From the NCBI GenBank assembly GCA_963791635.1, contig CAWBTC010000005.1:1612001-1676000 (forward strand): a DNA stretch of 64,000 nt, read 5' to 3'. A program made the translations under genes and the position numbers. Of the stretch, positions 17,301-27,458 are shown piece after piece. Under the pieces are notes generated by a model. It ran no database searches. It was not told the DNA's origin and saw nothing but the letters and a program-made list of their open reading frames with translations. This DNA is from VFMC01 sp963791635. GTDB taxonomy: Bacteria > Actinomycetota > Acidimicrobiia > Acidimicrobiales > Ilumatobacteraceae. Numbering within the stretch: position 1 is the stretch's first letter; each line of letters opens with the position of its first letter.

Positions 17301-20152
17301 ATGTTCGCGGGAGTGCAAGACGCAGGTGTGCGAGAGGTCGACCGCCTCACGGTGAAGACCCTCGGCCCCGACCCGCGCAGTGCGGCGCTCCTGGCATCGG
17401 CCCACCTCCTCGGCTTCGACGACCTGGCATCGATCGACATCGCCGACGTCTACTTCGTTGCCGGCGTGCTCGACACGCGAGTGCGTGTGCAGCTGACCGG
17501 AGTGCTGGTCGATCCTCACCTGCAGGCCGGGTCCTGGGGCCCACCGGCCGATCCGGCGACGGGCACCGTGATCGAAGCTGCACTGTTGCCGGGCGTCACC
17601 GACAGTGTCGCCGCCACCGTGATCGAGGTGGCCGAGACACTCGGCCTGGGCATCGATGCAGCGGCCACCGGTCGCCGCTACGTGGTGCACACGAGCGGCG
17701 GTCGCAGCCTGGACACCGACGAACGCGAGCGGTTGGCGACGCGCCTGTTGTCGAACGCCGTCATCGAGCGGGTCGCGCTCGGCACCATCGAGCCCGCCTT
17801 CGCCCATGCGACGACACCCTCACGAGTCGAGCACATCGAGGTGCGCGGCCTCGACGACCAGGCGCTCGACGCCCTCAACCGCGAGCGAGGCATGGCCCTC
17901 GATCCGGCAGAGCTGCGCGCCATCGCCGACTGGTTCGACAAGGTCGGCAGGGCGCCGACCGACGTGGAGCTCGAGACACTCGCCCAGACCTGGAGCGAGC
18001 ACTGCGCCCACAAGACGTTCCGGGCTCGCGTCGATCCTGCCGGACGGCACCGAACGTCCGTCGCTGTTGTCGCAACTGCGTGACGCCACCGAGCGAATCG
18101 ATGCTCCGTTCGTCCGCAGCGCGTTCGTCGGCAACGCCGGCATCGTGTCGTTCTCGCCGGGCACCACGATCGCGGTGAAGGCAGAGACGCACAACCATCC
18201 TTCGGCGATCGAGCCGTTCGGCGGCGCGAACACCGGCGTCGGCGGTGTGATCCGTGACGTGATGGGCGCGGCGCACCACCCGATCGCCACCACCGACGTC
18301 CTCTGCTTCGGCCCGAGCGACCTGCCCCACGAGCGACTCCCGCCGGGGGTGATCCATCCGCGACTCGTGCGCGACGGTGTGGTCGCCGGCGTGGCTGACT
18401 ACGGCAACAAGATCGGGCTGCCCACGGTGGCGGGCGCCGTGCTCTACGACCCCGGGTACACCGCCAATCCGCTCGTCTTCTGTGGCTGCATCGGGGTGGG
18501 CCTCGACGTGCCGCCGCCCGCCGGCCCGCACCCGGGCGACCTCGTCGTCGTGCTCGGCGGCCGAACCGGCCGGGACGGTCTGCGCGGCGCGACGTTCTCC
18601 AGCGCCACGATGGATGCAACCACCGGTGACGTCGCCGGGGCGAGCGTTCAGATCGGCGACCCGATCACCGAGAAGCTGCTGATCGACCTCCTCCGCGATG
18701 CCCGCGGCTGCTGGTCGGCGATCACCGACTGTGGTGCCGGCGGGCTGTCGTCGGCAATCGGCGAGATGGCCGAACACACCGGCGCCGATGTCGACCTCGC
18801 GCTCGCACCGCTCAAGTACCCAGGTCTGTCGCCGTGGGAGATCTGGCTGAGCGAGGCCCAGGAGCGCATGGTGGTCGCGGTGCCCACCGCTTCGATCGGC
18901 GAGCTCGAGCGTCACGCTCGACGTCACGCGGTGGAGCTCACCGTGCTCGGCACGTTCACCGGTGATGGCACGCTGCGCGTGCGTCACGGCGAGGAGGTGG
19001 TCCTCGAGCTCGACACCGCGTTCTTGCACGACGGTCGCCCGCAGCGCAGCATGCCCGCCGAGCTGCCGTCGCCACGCCGCAACGGTGCGATCCCCACGTG
19101 CACTGATCCGTCGGCATCGCTGCTGGCCCTGCTCGCGCATCCGAACATCGCCTCGAAGGAGGCGATCATCCGTCGCTATGACCACGAGATCCGTGGCACC
19201 ACCGTGGTGAGGCCGCTGGTCGGCGTCGGCAACGACGCGCCGGCCGACGGTGTCGTGCTGGCAGAGCCGTCGGCAACGGTGGGCATCGCCATCGGTCACG
19301 GCGTGAACCCGTGGTACGGCGTGGCCGACGCCGAGCGGATGGCCTCGGCCGTGGTCGACGAGGCACTGCGCAACATCGTGGCCGTCGGGGCCGATCCGGC
19401 GCAGGTGGCGATCATGGACAACTTCTCGTGGGGAGACCCGCGCCGGCCGAGCACGTTCGGCGAACTGGTCGTGACCGTCGGGGCGATCTGCGAGTCGTCG
19501 ATCGCCCACCGAGCACCGTTCGTCAGCGGCAAGGACTCGTTGAACAACGAGTACACGGGCTCCGACGGCGAACGTCACAGCGTTCCACCCACGCTCGTGA
19601 TCACGGCCGTCGCTCACGTGCCCGATGCGGACGCGGTCGTCACGCCCGACCTCAAGGCTGCCGGCAATGAACTGGTGCTCATCGGCGCAACGCTTCCCGA
19701 GTTCGGAGGCAGCCACCTGGGTGCGGTCCTCGGCGGGTTCGACGACCCGTCCGACGGCACGGTGCCGGGGCCTGATCCCGCCGCTCCCGTGCGCTACCGG
19801 CGTCTGCACGCAGCGATCCTCTCGGGCCGAATCCGCTCGTGCCACGACCTGAGCGAGGGTGGTCTCGCCGTCGCTCTGGCGGAGATGGCGATCGGCGGGC
19901 GCCTCGGTGTGGACGTGACGTCGCTGCCTCACGAGAACGCCGTCGTGGCGCCTTTTCGCCGAGAGCACCGGCCGCTTCGTCGTCGAGCTCGCACCCGGCG
20001 ATCACGAATGGCTTGCCACTCAGCTCGGCGAGGGCGTGCTTCTCCTCGGCACCGTGACGGCCGACCCGCAGCTGGTCATCGGACCGTGCACGGTGTCGCT
20101 CGCCGACGCTGCGATGGCCTTCGGCACCACGTCGTTCGGGGGTGCACGATGA
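17301..20152 (+). CDS. purL: Phosphoribosylformylglycinamidine synthase PurL with PurS-like N-terminus (two frame breaks)
   Basis: ATP- and glutamine-dependent FGAM synthase, step 4 of purine synthesis, about 950 residues. Residues ~10-75 and ~90-165 each look PurS-like (the second includes LLPGVTDSVAATV and LSNAVIERV). Then comes the PurL core: TWSEHCAHKTFRA, KAETHNHPSAIEPFGGANTG, GVADYGNKIGLPTVAG and a duplicated second half (SGKDSLNNEY, CHDLSEGGLAVALAEMA). Two single-base +1 shifts are needed: near 18036 (frame of 17301 to the next) and near 19951 (to the frame ending TGA at 20150-20152). Both halves remain conserved across each break, so a sequencing or assembly indel is likelier than decay. 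The true end overlaps the purQ ATG as ATGA. PurQ is a separate gene. Confidence 0.88.
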
Positions 20153-20855
20153 GCCGTCCCCGCGCCCTCGTGCTGCAGGCGCCCGGCACCAACCGAGACC
20201 ATGATGCCGTGTTCGCGCTCGAGCTGGCCGGCGCCGATGCGCACATCGCCTCCCTGGTCGATCTCGCCGACGACGACACGCCGCTGCGCACCGCCCAGCT
20301 GCTCGTCGTGGCCGGTGGATTCAGCCATGCCGACGCACTCGGCGCGGGGCGGATGTTCGCGGTCTCGCTCGAGCATCGCTTCGGCGATCAGGTCCGCGAG
20401 TTCGTCGCCGCCGGTCGGCCGGTGGTCGGCATCTGCAACGGATTCCAGACCCTCGTGCGCGCCGGGTTGCTCCCAGGAGCCCTCGGCCACAACGCGAGCG
20501 GGAGCTTCCAGTGCGAGTGGGTCACACTCGAACCACAACAGAGCGTGTGCGTGTGGACCCAGGACATCGAGGCCATCGACTGCCCGATCGCTCATGGCGA
20601 AGGTCGCTACGTGCACCCTGACGTCGAAGCGCTCGAAGAAGCGGGGCAGGTGGCGCTGCGCTACCGACGCAACCCGAACGGATCGGCGAGCGACATCGCA
20701 GGCGTGTGCGATCCCACCGGCACCGTGCTCGGACTGATGCCCCACCCGGAGAACCACGTGATCGCGCGACAGCATCCACACCACGTGCGTGGCGGAGGAG
20801 GCGGGCTCGGCCTGCAGCTGTTCCAGCGCGGCCTCGACCGGGCGAGGTCGATCTG

Positions 20856-20856
<1 letters not shown>
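20149..20856 (+). CDS. purQ: Phosphoribosylformylglycinamidine synthase glutaminase subunit
   Basis: 235 residues, class I glutamine amidotransferase that feeds ammonia to PurL. The nucleophile Cys is in GICNGFQ, the N-terminal motif is LQAPGTNRDHDA, and the catalytic His/Glu are in LMPHPENH. The PurQ-specific GGFSHADALGAGR is present. ATG overlaps the purL stop and the TGA overlaps the purC ATG (TGATG), so it sits inside a tightly coupled operon. Confidence 0.95.
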
Positions 20857-21883
<1,027 letters not shown>

Positions 21884-21887
<4 letters not shown>

Positions 21888-23365
21888 AGCGCAGCATCCC
21901 GGTCAACGCAGACCACAACCCTGGCCCCAACCCAGACCACAATCACGGCATCGACGACCGGCCCCGGGAGGAGTGCGGCATCTTCGGCGTCAGCACACCG
22001 CACGGCGAGGGCGTCGCCCAGCTCACCTTCTTCGGTCTGTTCGCACTCCAGCATCGTGGCCAGGAGGCCGCTGGCATTGCGGTCAGCGACGGCAACCGGG
22101 TGCGGCTGCACAAGGACTCCGGCCTGGTGAACAGCGTGTTCACGCCCGAGACGATGGCGCCGCTCACCGGGTACCACTCGATCGGCCACACCCGCTACAG
22201 CACCACCGGAGCGAACGCCTATCGCAACCATCAGCCATTCCTCGTGGAGACGATGCACGGACCGCTGTCCGTCGCCCACAACGGCAACCTGGTGAACGCG
22301 CCGGCACTGCGCGACGAACTGTTGAACCGCGGCTTCGGCCTGACCGCAACGAGCGACACCGAGGTGCTCACGCTGATGCTCGCCGCCGCTGGTGGCAGCA
22401 CCTGGGAGGAGCGCCTCGAGCGCACCCTGCCCGCGTGGAAGGGTGCCTACTCGCTCGTGGTGCTGGTGAACGATCGGGTGATCGCGGTGCGCGACCCTTG
22501 GGGGTTCCGCCCGATGAGCGTCGGCCGTCTGCCCCACGGCGGCTACGCCGTCGCGTCGGAGACGTGCGCACTCAACACCCTCGGATGCGTCGACATCGAC
22601 GAAGTGCAGCCTGGGGAGATCGTCACCCTCCGCGGCGCCGAACTGCACCGTCGCCGTGCCCTGGCGCCCGCCACCTCATCGGCGCGATGCACGTTCGAGT
22701 TCGTCTACTTCAGCCGTCCCGACAGCGTGTGGGCAGGCCGCAACATGCACCACGTGCGTCAGCGCCTCGGTGAAGAGCTCGCCATCGAGCACGCAGTCGA
22801 CGCCGATGTCGTGATCCCGGTGCCCGACTCCTCGGTGCCCGCAGCGATCGGCTACAGCCGGGCGAGCGGCATCCCGCACAACGACGGACTGATCAAGAAC
22901 CGCTACATCGGTCGGACGTTCATCGAACCCACTCAAGACCTGCGCGAGCGCGGCGTGGCGCTCAAGTTCAACGCCCTCAGCGAGAACCTGATCGGCAAGC
23001 GGGTGGTGATGATCGACGACTCCCTCGTGCGAGGCACCACAGCCGGGCCACTCGTGAAGATGATTCGTGATGCAGGAGCGACCGAGGTGCACCTGCTCAT
23101 CACTTGCCCGCCGATCACCCATGCCTGCCACTTCGGCGTCGACATGGGCCACGACGACGACCTGATGGCCGCTCGCCTGAGCGTGGAGGAGATGCGCCGG
23201 CACATCGGCGCCGACTCGCTCGGGTTCCTGTCCCTCGACGGGATGATGCGAGCGATCGCGGGCGATGAGATGGGCGGCTTCTGCAACGGCTGCTTCACCG
23301 GGAGCTACCCGATCGAAGTGACCCAAGCCCAGCCCAAGCTGGGTTTCGAAGGGGTGCTCGCCTGA
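21884..23365 (+). CDS. purF: Amidophosphoribosyltransferase
   Basis: 493 residues, the committed step from PRPP to phosphoribosylamine. The glutaminase nucleophile is Cys31 in EECGIFGV, so a 30-residue propeptide rich in His, Asn and Pro (two DHN-containing units) must be removed, as in the Bacillus-type enzyme. The PRPP-binding motif VVMIDDSLVRGTT is present. Cysteines in SARCTF, THACHFG and GFCNGCF fit the four ligands of the 4Fe-4S cluster of the oxygen-sensitive class. ATG overlaps the purC stop (ATGA); stop overlaps purDM (TGATG). Confidence 0.95.
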
Positions 23366-25540
23366 TGCGCGTGCTCGTCGTGGGTTCGGGCGGCCGCGAG
23401 ACGGCGATCGCGTGGGCATGCCAGCAGCACGGTCACGAGGTGACGACGGAAGCGGCCTTCGACCCCACCGTGCACAACGAGATGGAGCTCGTGATCGTCG
23501 GCCCGGAGTCGGCCCTCGCGGACGGCACCGCCGATGCTTGCGCAGCCGCCGGTGTGCCGTGCTTCGGTCCGACGGCTTCGCTCGCGCGCCTCGAGACCTC
23601 GAAGGGCTACACCCGGGCACTTGCTCAGCAGCTCGGTCTCGCCTCGCCACGGTTCTTCCGCAGTGACAACCACCACGATGCAATCAAGTGGTGGCGGTCG
23701 ATCGAGGCCCCTGTGGTCGTCAAGCTCGACGGTCTGGCCAGCGGCAAGGGCGTGATCGTGCCCGACACACCCGCCGAGACCGACGCCGCGATCCGCACGC
23801 TCGCCGCCCAGGGCGCGATCGTGCTCGAGGAGCGCCTCACCGGCCCGGAGTGCAGCCTGCTCGCCCTGTGCGACGGCCGCACAGCCAAGCCGTTGCCGAT
23901 CGCCCAGGACCACAAGCGCATCTTCGAAGGCGACAGCGGCCCCAACACCGGTGGCATGGGCGCCTATGCGCCGGCTCCGATCCCGTTTGACGCAGGTGAG
24001 CTCACCAAGCAGTTCGTGCAGCCCGTGCTCGACCATTTCGCCGCCAAGGGCGAGCCATATGTGGGCGTGCTGTTCGCCGGGTTGATGCTCACAGCCGACG
24101 GGCCGAAGCTGCTCGAGTTCAACTGCCGCTTCGGCGACCCGGAGGCGCAAGCCGTGCTGCCGCTCCTGCAGACCGATCTGGCCGAACTCGCGCTCGCCTG
24201 CTGCGAGGGCCGGCTCGACGAGATGGACGTCGTCGTGCGCCCCGGAGCAGCCTGCTCCGTGGTGGCGGCTGCCCCCGGCTACCCGGATGCGCCGGTCACC
24301 GGCGCGACGATCAGCGGTCTCGACGACAGCTCCGACGATGCGCTCGTGTTCTTGGCCGGCACAGAAGGCACGACGGTCTCGGGAGGGCGAGTGCTCGCCG
24401 TCACCGGCCTCGGTGACGACCTCACCGGTGCCCGCAACGCCGCCTACGCCCGCATGGCCGGCATCTCCTTTGATGGCATGCAGGTGCGGCGCGACATCGG
24501 CTGGCGGGCCGTGGCCGCTTCGCTGTCGTCCTATGCCGCTGCCGGCGTCGACATCGACGAGGGCACTCGCGCCGTCGAGGGGATGAAGGCCGCGGTCGAG
24601 CGCACGCACACCCCGGCGGTGCTCGCTGGCGTGGGCAGCTTCGGTGGAGCGTTCAGCGGCGCAGCGATCAAGGCGATGGACGACCCGGTACTCGTGGCCA
24701 GCACCGACGGCGTGGGCACGAAGGTGGAGCTCGCCGCCCGGCTCGGCAAGTACCGCGGTGTGGGCACGGACATCGTGAACCACTGCATCGACGACGTGTT
24801 GGTGCAGGGCGCCACGCCGTTGTTCTTCCTCGACTACATCGCCTCGAGCAAGCTGAATGCCGCGCATGTTGCCGAGATCGTCACCGGCATGGCCGAGGCG
24901 TGCGAGGCCAGCGGGTGTGTGCTGCTCGGCGGCGAGACCGCCGAGATGCCCGGCGTCTATGCCGAGGGCGCGTTCGACATCGCCGGCACGCTCGTCGGCG
25001 TGGTCGACAAAGCCGATCTCCTCCCCACCACCGACGTCGCGGCCGGCGACGTGCTGATCGGCGTGGCCTCCACTGGCCCTCACACCAACGGGTACTCGTT
25101 GCTGCGCAAGGTGTTCTCGTGGTTGCCGATGGACTCCACGCCCCCGGGCTTCGAACGTCCACTCGGCGAGACGCTGCTCGAGCCGCACCGCAGCTATCTG
25201 ACATGTTCTGAAGCCCGCGCTCGCGTCGAAGAAGGTGAAGGCACTCGCCCACATCACCGGAGGTGGGCTGCCCGACAACCTGCCTCGTGTCCTCCCCGAG
25301 GGCGTGTCTGCCGATGTGCACCTCGGCTCATGGCCCGTGCCACCGCTGTTCGATCTCGTGCGCAGCGTGTGCACCGGCCTCGATGACCGCGAGCTCTACC
25401 GGACGCTCAACATGGGGATCGGCATGGTGCTGATCGTGGCGCCCGAACATGTGGGAGCGGTGCAGGAGGCCATCGGCGAGCGCACCTGGATCATCGGTGA
25501 ACTGGTTCCCGGCACGAAACAGGTCAACCTCGTCCCCTGA
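23365..25540 (+). CDS. purD/purM: PurD-PurM fusion (GARS-AIRS), one frame break
   Basis: Bifunctional protein for steps 2 and 5 of purine synthesis. Residues 1 to ~380 are GAR synthetase: VLVVGSGGRETAIAW, VVKLDGLASGKGVIV, SGPNTGGMGAY and FNCRFGDPEAQAVLPLL. The N-domain is shortened between GSGGRE and IVGPESALADG. From ~395 it is AIR synthetase: GVGSFGGAF, VASTDGVGTKVELA, DDVLVQGATPLFFLDY, LLGGETAEMPGVY and SGPH-like STGPHTNGYSL. Near 25204 one extra base shifts the frame; the C-terminal part (VLKPALASKKVKALAHITGG onward) continues to TGA at 25540. The two parts share one uninterrupted reading frame across the PurD-PurM junction, so the fusion itself does not depend on the break. Ends 20 bases before a REP-like palindrome. 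Confidence 0.88.
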
Positions 25541-25560
25541 CCGCACCCGACCACATCCGC

Positions 25561-25598
25561 GATGAGAGATGAGCGTCGGTGGCGACCGCATCTCTCAT
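25561..25598 (-). repeat. REP-like palindromic repeat, copy R1 (inverted orientation)
   Basis: Arms GATGAGAGATG and CATCTCTCAT enclose AGCGTCGGTGGCGACCG. Its reverse complement matches copy R3 (26692-26729) at all but one base of 38. The distal arm includes the stop codon of the nuclease-fold gene, so it abuts and overlaps that gene's 3' end. Confidence 0.85.
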
Positions 25599-26551
25599 GA
25601 CGCCACGTGCGGCGGCCGGAGGGCTGCCATCTGTCGGCGTCGAATCACCCGACAGATCGCTTCCATTCGCTCCTCGAAGTCGGCCTCGAGGGCGAGCGTG
25701 GTGACTCGACTGATGTCCCATCCGATGGCCTCACAGGCGAGGTCACGTCCGGTATCGCTCGTCGAACCTGCCTCGGTGAAGTGATCTGGGAAACCATCGA
25801 TCTCCAAGCCCCACTTCAGGCGTTCGATGCAGAGATCGAGGCGAACCCGCCCCCAGTGCGGCACGTCCAGCCAATGCTGGCGAGTCATGCCATCGATCCC
25901 GCGGTCGATCAGCGCTCCGGCCACACGCGACTCCCAGTGTGACTCGGCGGGACCGCCGCCAGCTCGGCGGTCAAGGAGTTCCAGGAACCGACGAGCCCAG
26001 GCTCGACCCGGTGTAGCGATCGGTTCAGCGACACGACGCATCTCCGCTGCGGTGGCGAGGCCACGGTGCTCGACCTGGTCGACGACCGACCGGACGTCGA
26101 CGGCTGAGAGGTGCCTCATCAGGTCGACCGCGGTGCGTGCGGCTGAAGTGACTCGGATCCCGTCATCTCGATCGATCACATCTGTCGGTTCGATCGCCGC
26201 AGTTCGGTACGGCACCAGCCACGTTTCGAGCGAGGGGTTGCTCGCAGGCGGGGCGATCACATGGACACGAAGGTCACCAGACACCCGACGGAGGCCCCAG
26301 AGCCGTCCGGCAGTGGGTCCCGCGATGATCAGACCGCCCGGCCTGGCACAAGCTGCGACACACCTGGACAGCTCGCTACCCCCCGTGCCGGCAAATCGAT
26401 ACGAGCCGTCGAGCACTCGCTCCAAGACACCCGATGTCACGAGGCGCTTGCGCTGTTCGATCGAGAGTCCGAGCGAGCGAAGCACAGCGTCGGTGACGAC
26501 ATCGTGGTGCGCCGCCGTCCAGCTCAAGAGTTGCTTGATGGCCAGATCCAT
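25595..26551 (-). CDS. AbiEi-like winged helix / DUF559-type nuclease-fold protein flanked by palindromes
   Basis: 318 residues. The N-terminal third (TDAVLRSLGLSIEQRKRLVT, then VLDGSYRFAGT) looks like the winged-helix AbiEi_4-type domain; the centre has GPTAGRLWGLRRVSGD and IRVTSAARTAVDLMRHL, typical of the AbiEi-like/DUF559 group in actinobacteria. The C-terminal part (RVRLDLCIERLKWGLEIDG then a DxGRD block) resembles the PD-(D/E)XK fold of DUF559/Vsr-like endonucleases: a D, then E-I-D-G. ATG at 26551 has GGGAGG nine bases upstream. The gene is enclosed by near-identical ~38-bp palindromes, one supplying its stop codon, and it separates purDM from purN. A toxin-antitoxin role, DNA repair or repeat mobilisation are all possible; none is shown. 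Confidence 0.65.
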   Translation of the reverse strand: MDLAIKQLLSWTAAHHDVVTDAVLRSLGLSIEQRKRLVTSGVLERVLDGSYRFAGTGGSELSRCVAACARPGGLIIAGPTAGRLWGLRRVSGDLRVHVIAPPASNPSLETWLVPYRTAAIEPTDVIDRDDGIRVTSAARTAVDLMRHLSAVDVRSVVDQVEHRGLATAAEMRRVAEPIATPGRAWARRFLELLDRRAGGGPAESHWESRVAGALIDRGIDGMTRQHWLDVPHWGRVRLDLCIERLKWGLEIDGFPDHFTEAGSTSDTGRDLACEAIGWDISRVTTLALEADFEERMEAICRVIRRRQMAALRPPHVAS

Positions 26552-26628
26552 AGAACTTCCCTCCCGAAGAAACGAGTTGCGGGGGTGCGAGTCGGGAAGG
26601 TATCTCCACAGCGCTGGAGTCCCACCGC

Positions 26629-26667
26629 GATGAGAGATGCGGCCGCCACCGACGCTCATCTCTCATC
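26629..26667 (+). repeat. REP-like palindromic repeat, copy R2
   Basis: GATGAGAGATGC ... GCTCATCTCTCATC, 39 bp, with core GGCCGCCACCGAC. It differs from R3 at two positions and lies 78 bases upstream of the nuclease-fold start codon, 24 bases from R3 in direct orientation. Confidence 0.85.
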
Positions 26668-26691
26668 GCAGGTGGGTTCGGTGAGTGCTCG

Positions 26692-26729
26692 GTGAGAGAT
26701 GCGGTCGCCACCGACGCTCATCTCTCATC
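26692..26729 (+). repeat. REP-like palindromic repeat, copy R3
   Basis: 38-bp copy with core GCGGTCGCCACCGACGCT between arms GTGAGAGATG and CATCTCTCATC. It is the closest inverted match of R1, so R1 and R3 bound a ~1.17-kb segment like terminal inverted repeats. Confidence 0.85.
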
Positions 26730-26759
26730 GCGATGGGGTTTGAGGGGTGTCTCGCGCGG

Positions 26760-26771
26760 ACTTTTCGTTCA
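26760..26771 (+). promoter_or_regulatory. Shared purine-operon upstream motif, copy 2
   Basis: ACTTTTCGTTCA, identical to 17259-17270, 41 bases before the purN start and again preceded by GAGGGGTG (26742-26749). It would serve the purN-guaB unit. The spacing between the two sub-motifs differs (10 bases here, 5 at purL). Confidence 0.45.
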
Positions 26772-26812
26772 AGCGACGGCGGGTGCGCCGGACGCGCGCA
26801 TAGCGTCGACAC

Positions 26813-27439
26813 ATGGAGTCGTCCGATCGTTTGCCTCGCCTCGTGCTGATGGCATCGGGGAACGGCTCCAACGTCCAAGCGGTCCTCGAAGCCTGCGCCG
26901 CCGGTACCATCGCTGCGGTCGTCGCCGCCGTCGTGAGCGACAGGGCCGATGCGCGTGTGCTCGCGAGGGCGGATGCTGCCGGGGTTCCCGCGGTGCATGT
27001 CGGACGTCGAGGCGGCGAGGCCCGAGCGGACTACGATGCCCGGCTGGCCGATGTCGTCAGCGGCTTCTCCCCCGACCACGTGGTGCTCCTCGGCTGGATG
27101 CGGATCCTCACGATGAGCTTCCTCGGTTGGTTCCCCGGCATGGTGATCAACCTCCACCCGGCACTCCCCGGTGAACTGCCCGGCGTGGATGCAATCGAGC
27201 GTGCCTTCGACGAGCACGTCGCCGGCACTCGTTCGGCCTCCGGTGTGATGGTCCACCTCGTTCCCGACGAAGGCGTCGATGTCGGGCCCGTGCTGGCCGC
27301 AGCCGCTGTGGAGATCGAGCTCGACGACACCCTCGACTCGTTCGCGGAGCGGATGCACGCCACCGAGCACCGCCTGGTGATCGGCACGCTCGCCCAGGTG
27401 TGCGCTGAACTGCGCACGCCGTCCGCGATTCCCAGATGA
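26813..27439 (+). CDS. purN: Phosphoribosylglycinamide formyltransferase
   Basis: 208 residues, GAR transformylase using 10-formyl-THF (step 3). The start LVLMASGNGSNVQAVLEA holds the phosphate-binding GNGSN. The active site is the INLHPALPG block with catalytic Asn and His, followed by the folate loop ending in HLVPDEGVDVGPV with the catalytic Asp. Slightly divergent in the usual SLLPxFPG stretch (here ALPGELPG). Only 19 bases from guaB, so cotranscription is likely. Placed after the palindrome-flanked nuclease gene, it continues the order GARS-AIRS-GART. Confidence 0.92.
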   Translation: MESSDRLPRLVLMASGNGSNVQAVLEACAAGTIAAVVAAVVSDRADARVLARADAAGVPAVHVGRRGGEARADYDARLADVVSGFSPDHVVLLGWMRILTMSFLGWFPGMVINLHPALPGELPGVDAIERAFDEHVAGTRSASGVMVHLVPDEGVDVGPVLAAAAVEIELDDTLDSFAERMHATEHRLVIGTLAQVCAELRTPSAIPR

Positions 27440-27458
27440 CGCAGAAGGAGACCCACGC

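Noticed and set aside
17875..19968. Minus-strand open frame of ~697 codons antisense to purL.
   Set aside because: purL motifs are unambiguous on the plus strand and the antisense product has no recognisable domain.
25561..26729. Insertion sequence with transposase.
   Set aside because: The enclosed gene has no DDE, serine, tyrosine or HUH recombinase signature that I can see, and no target duplication is recognisable at R1 and R3.
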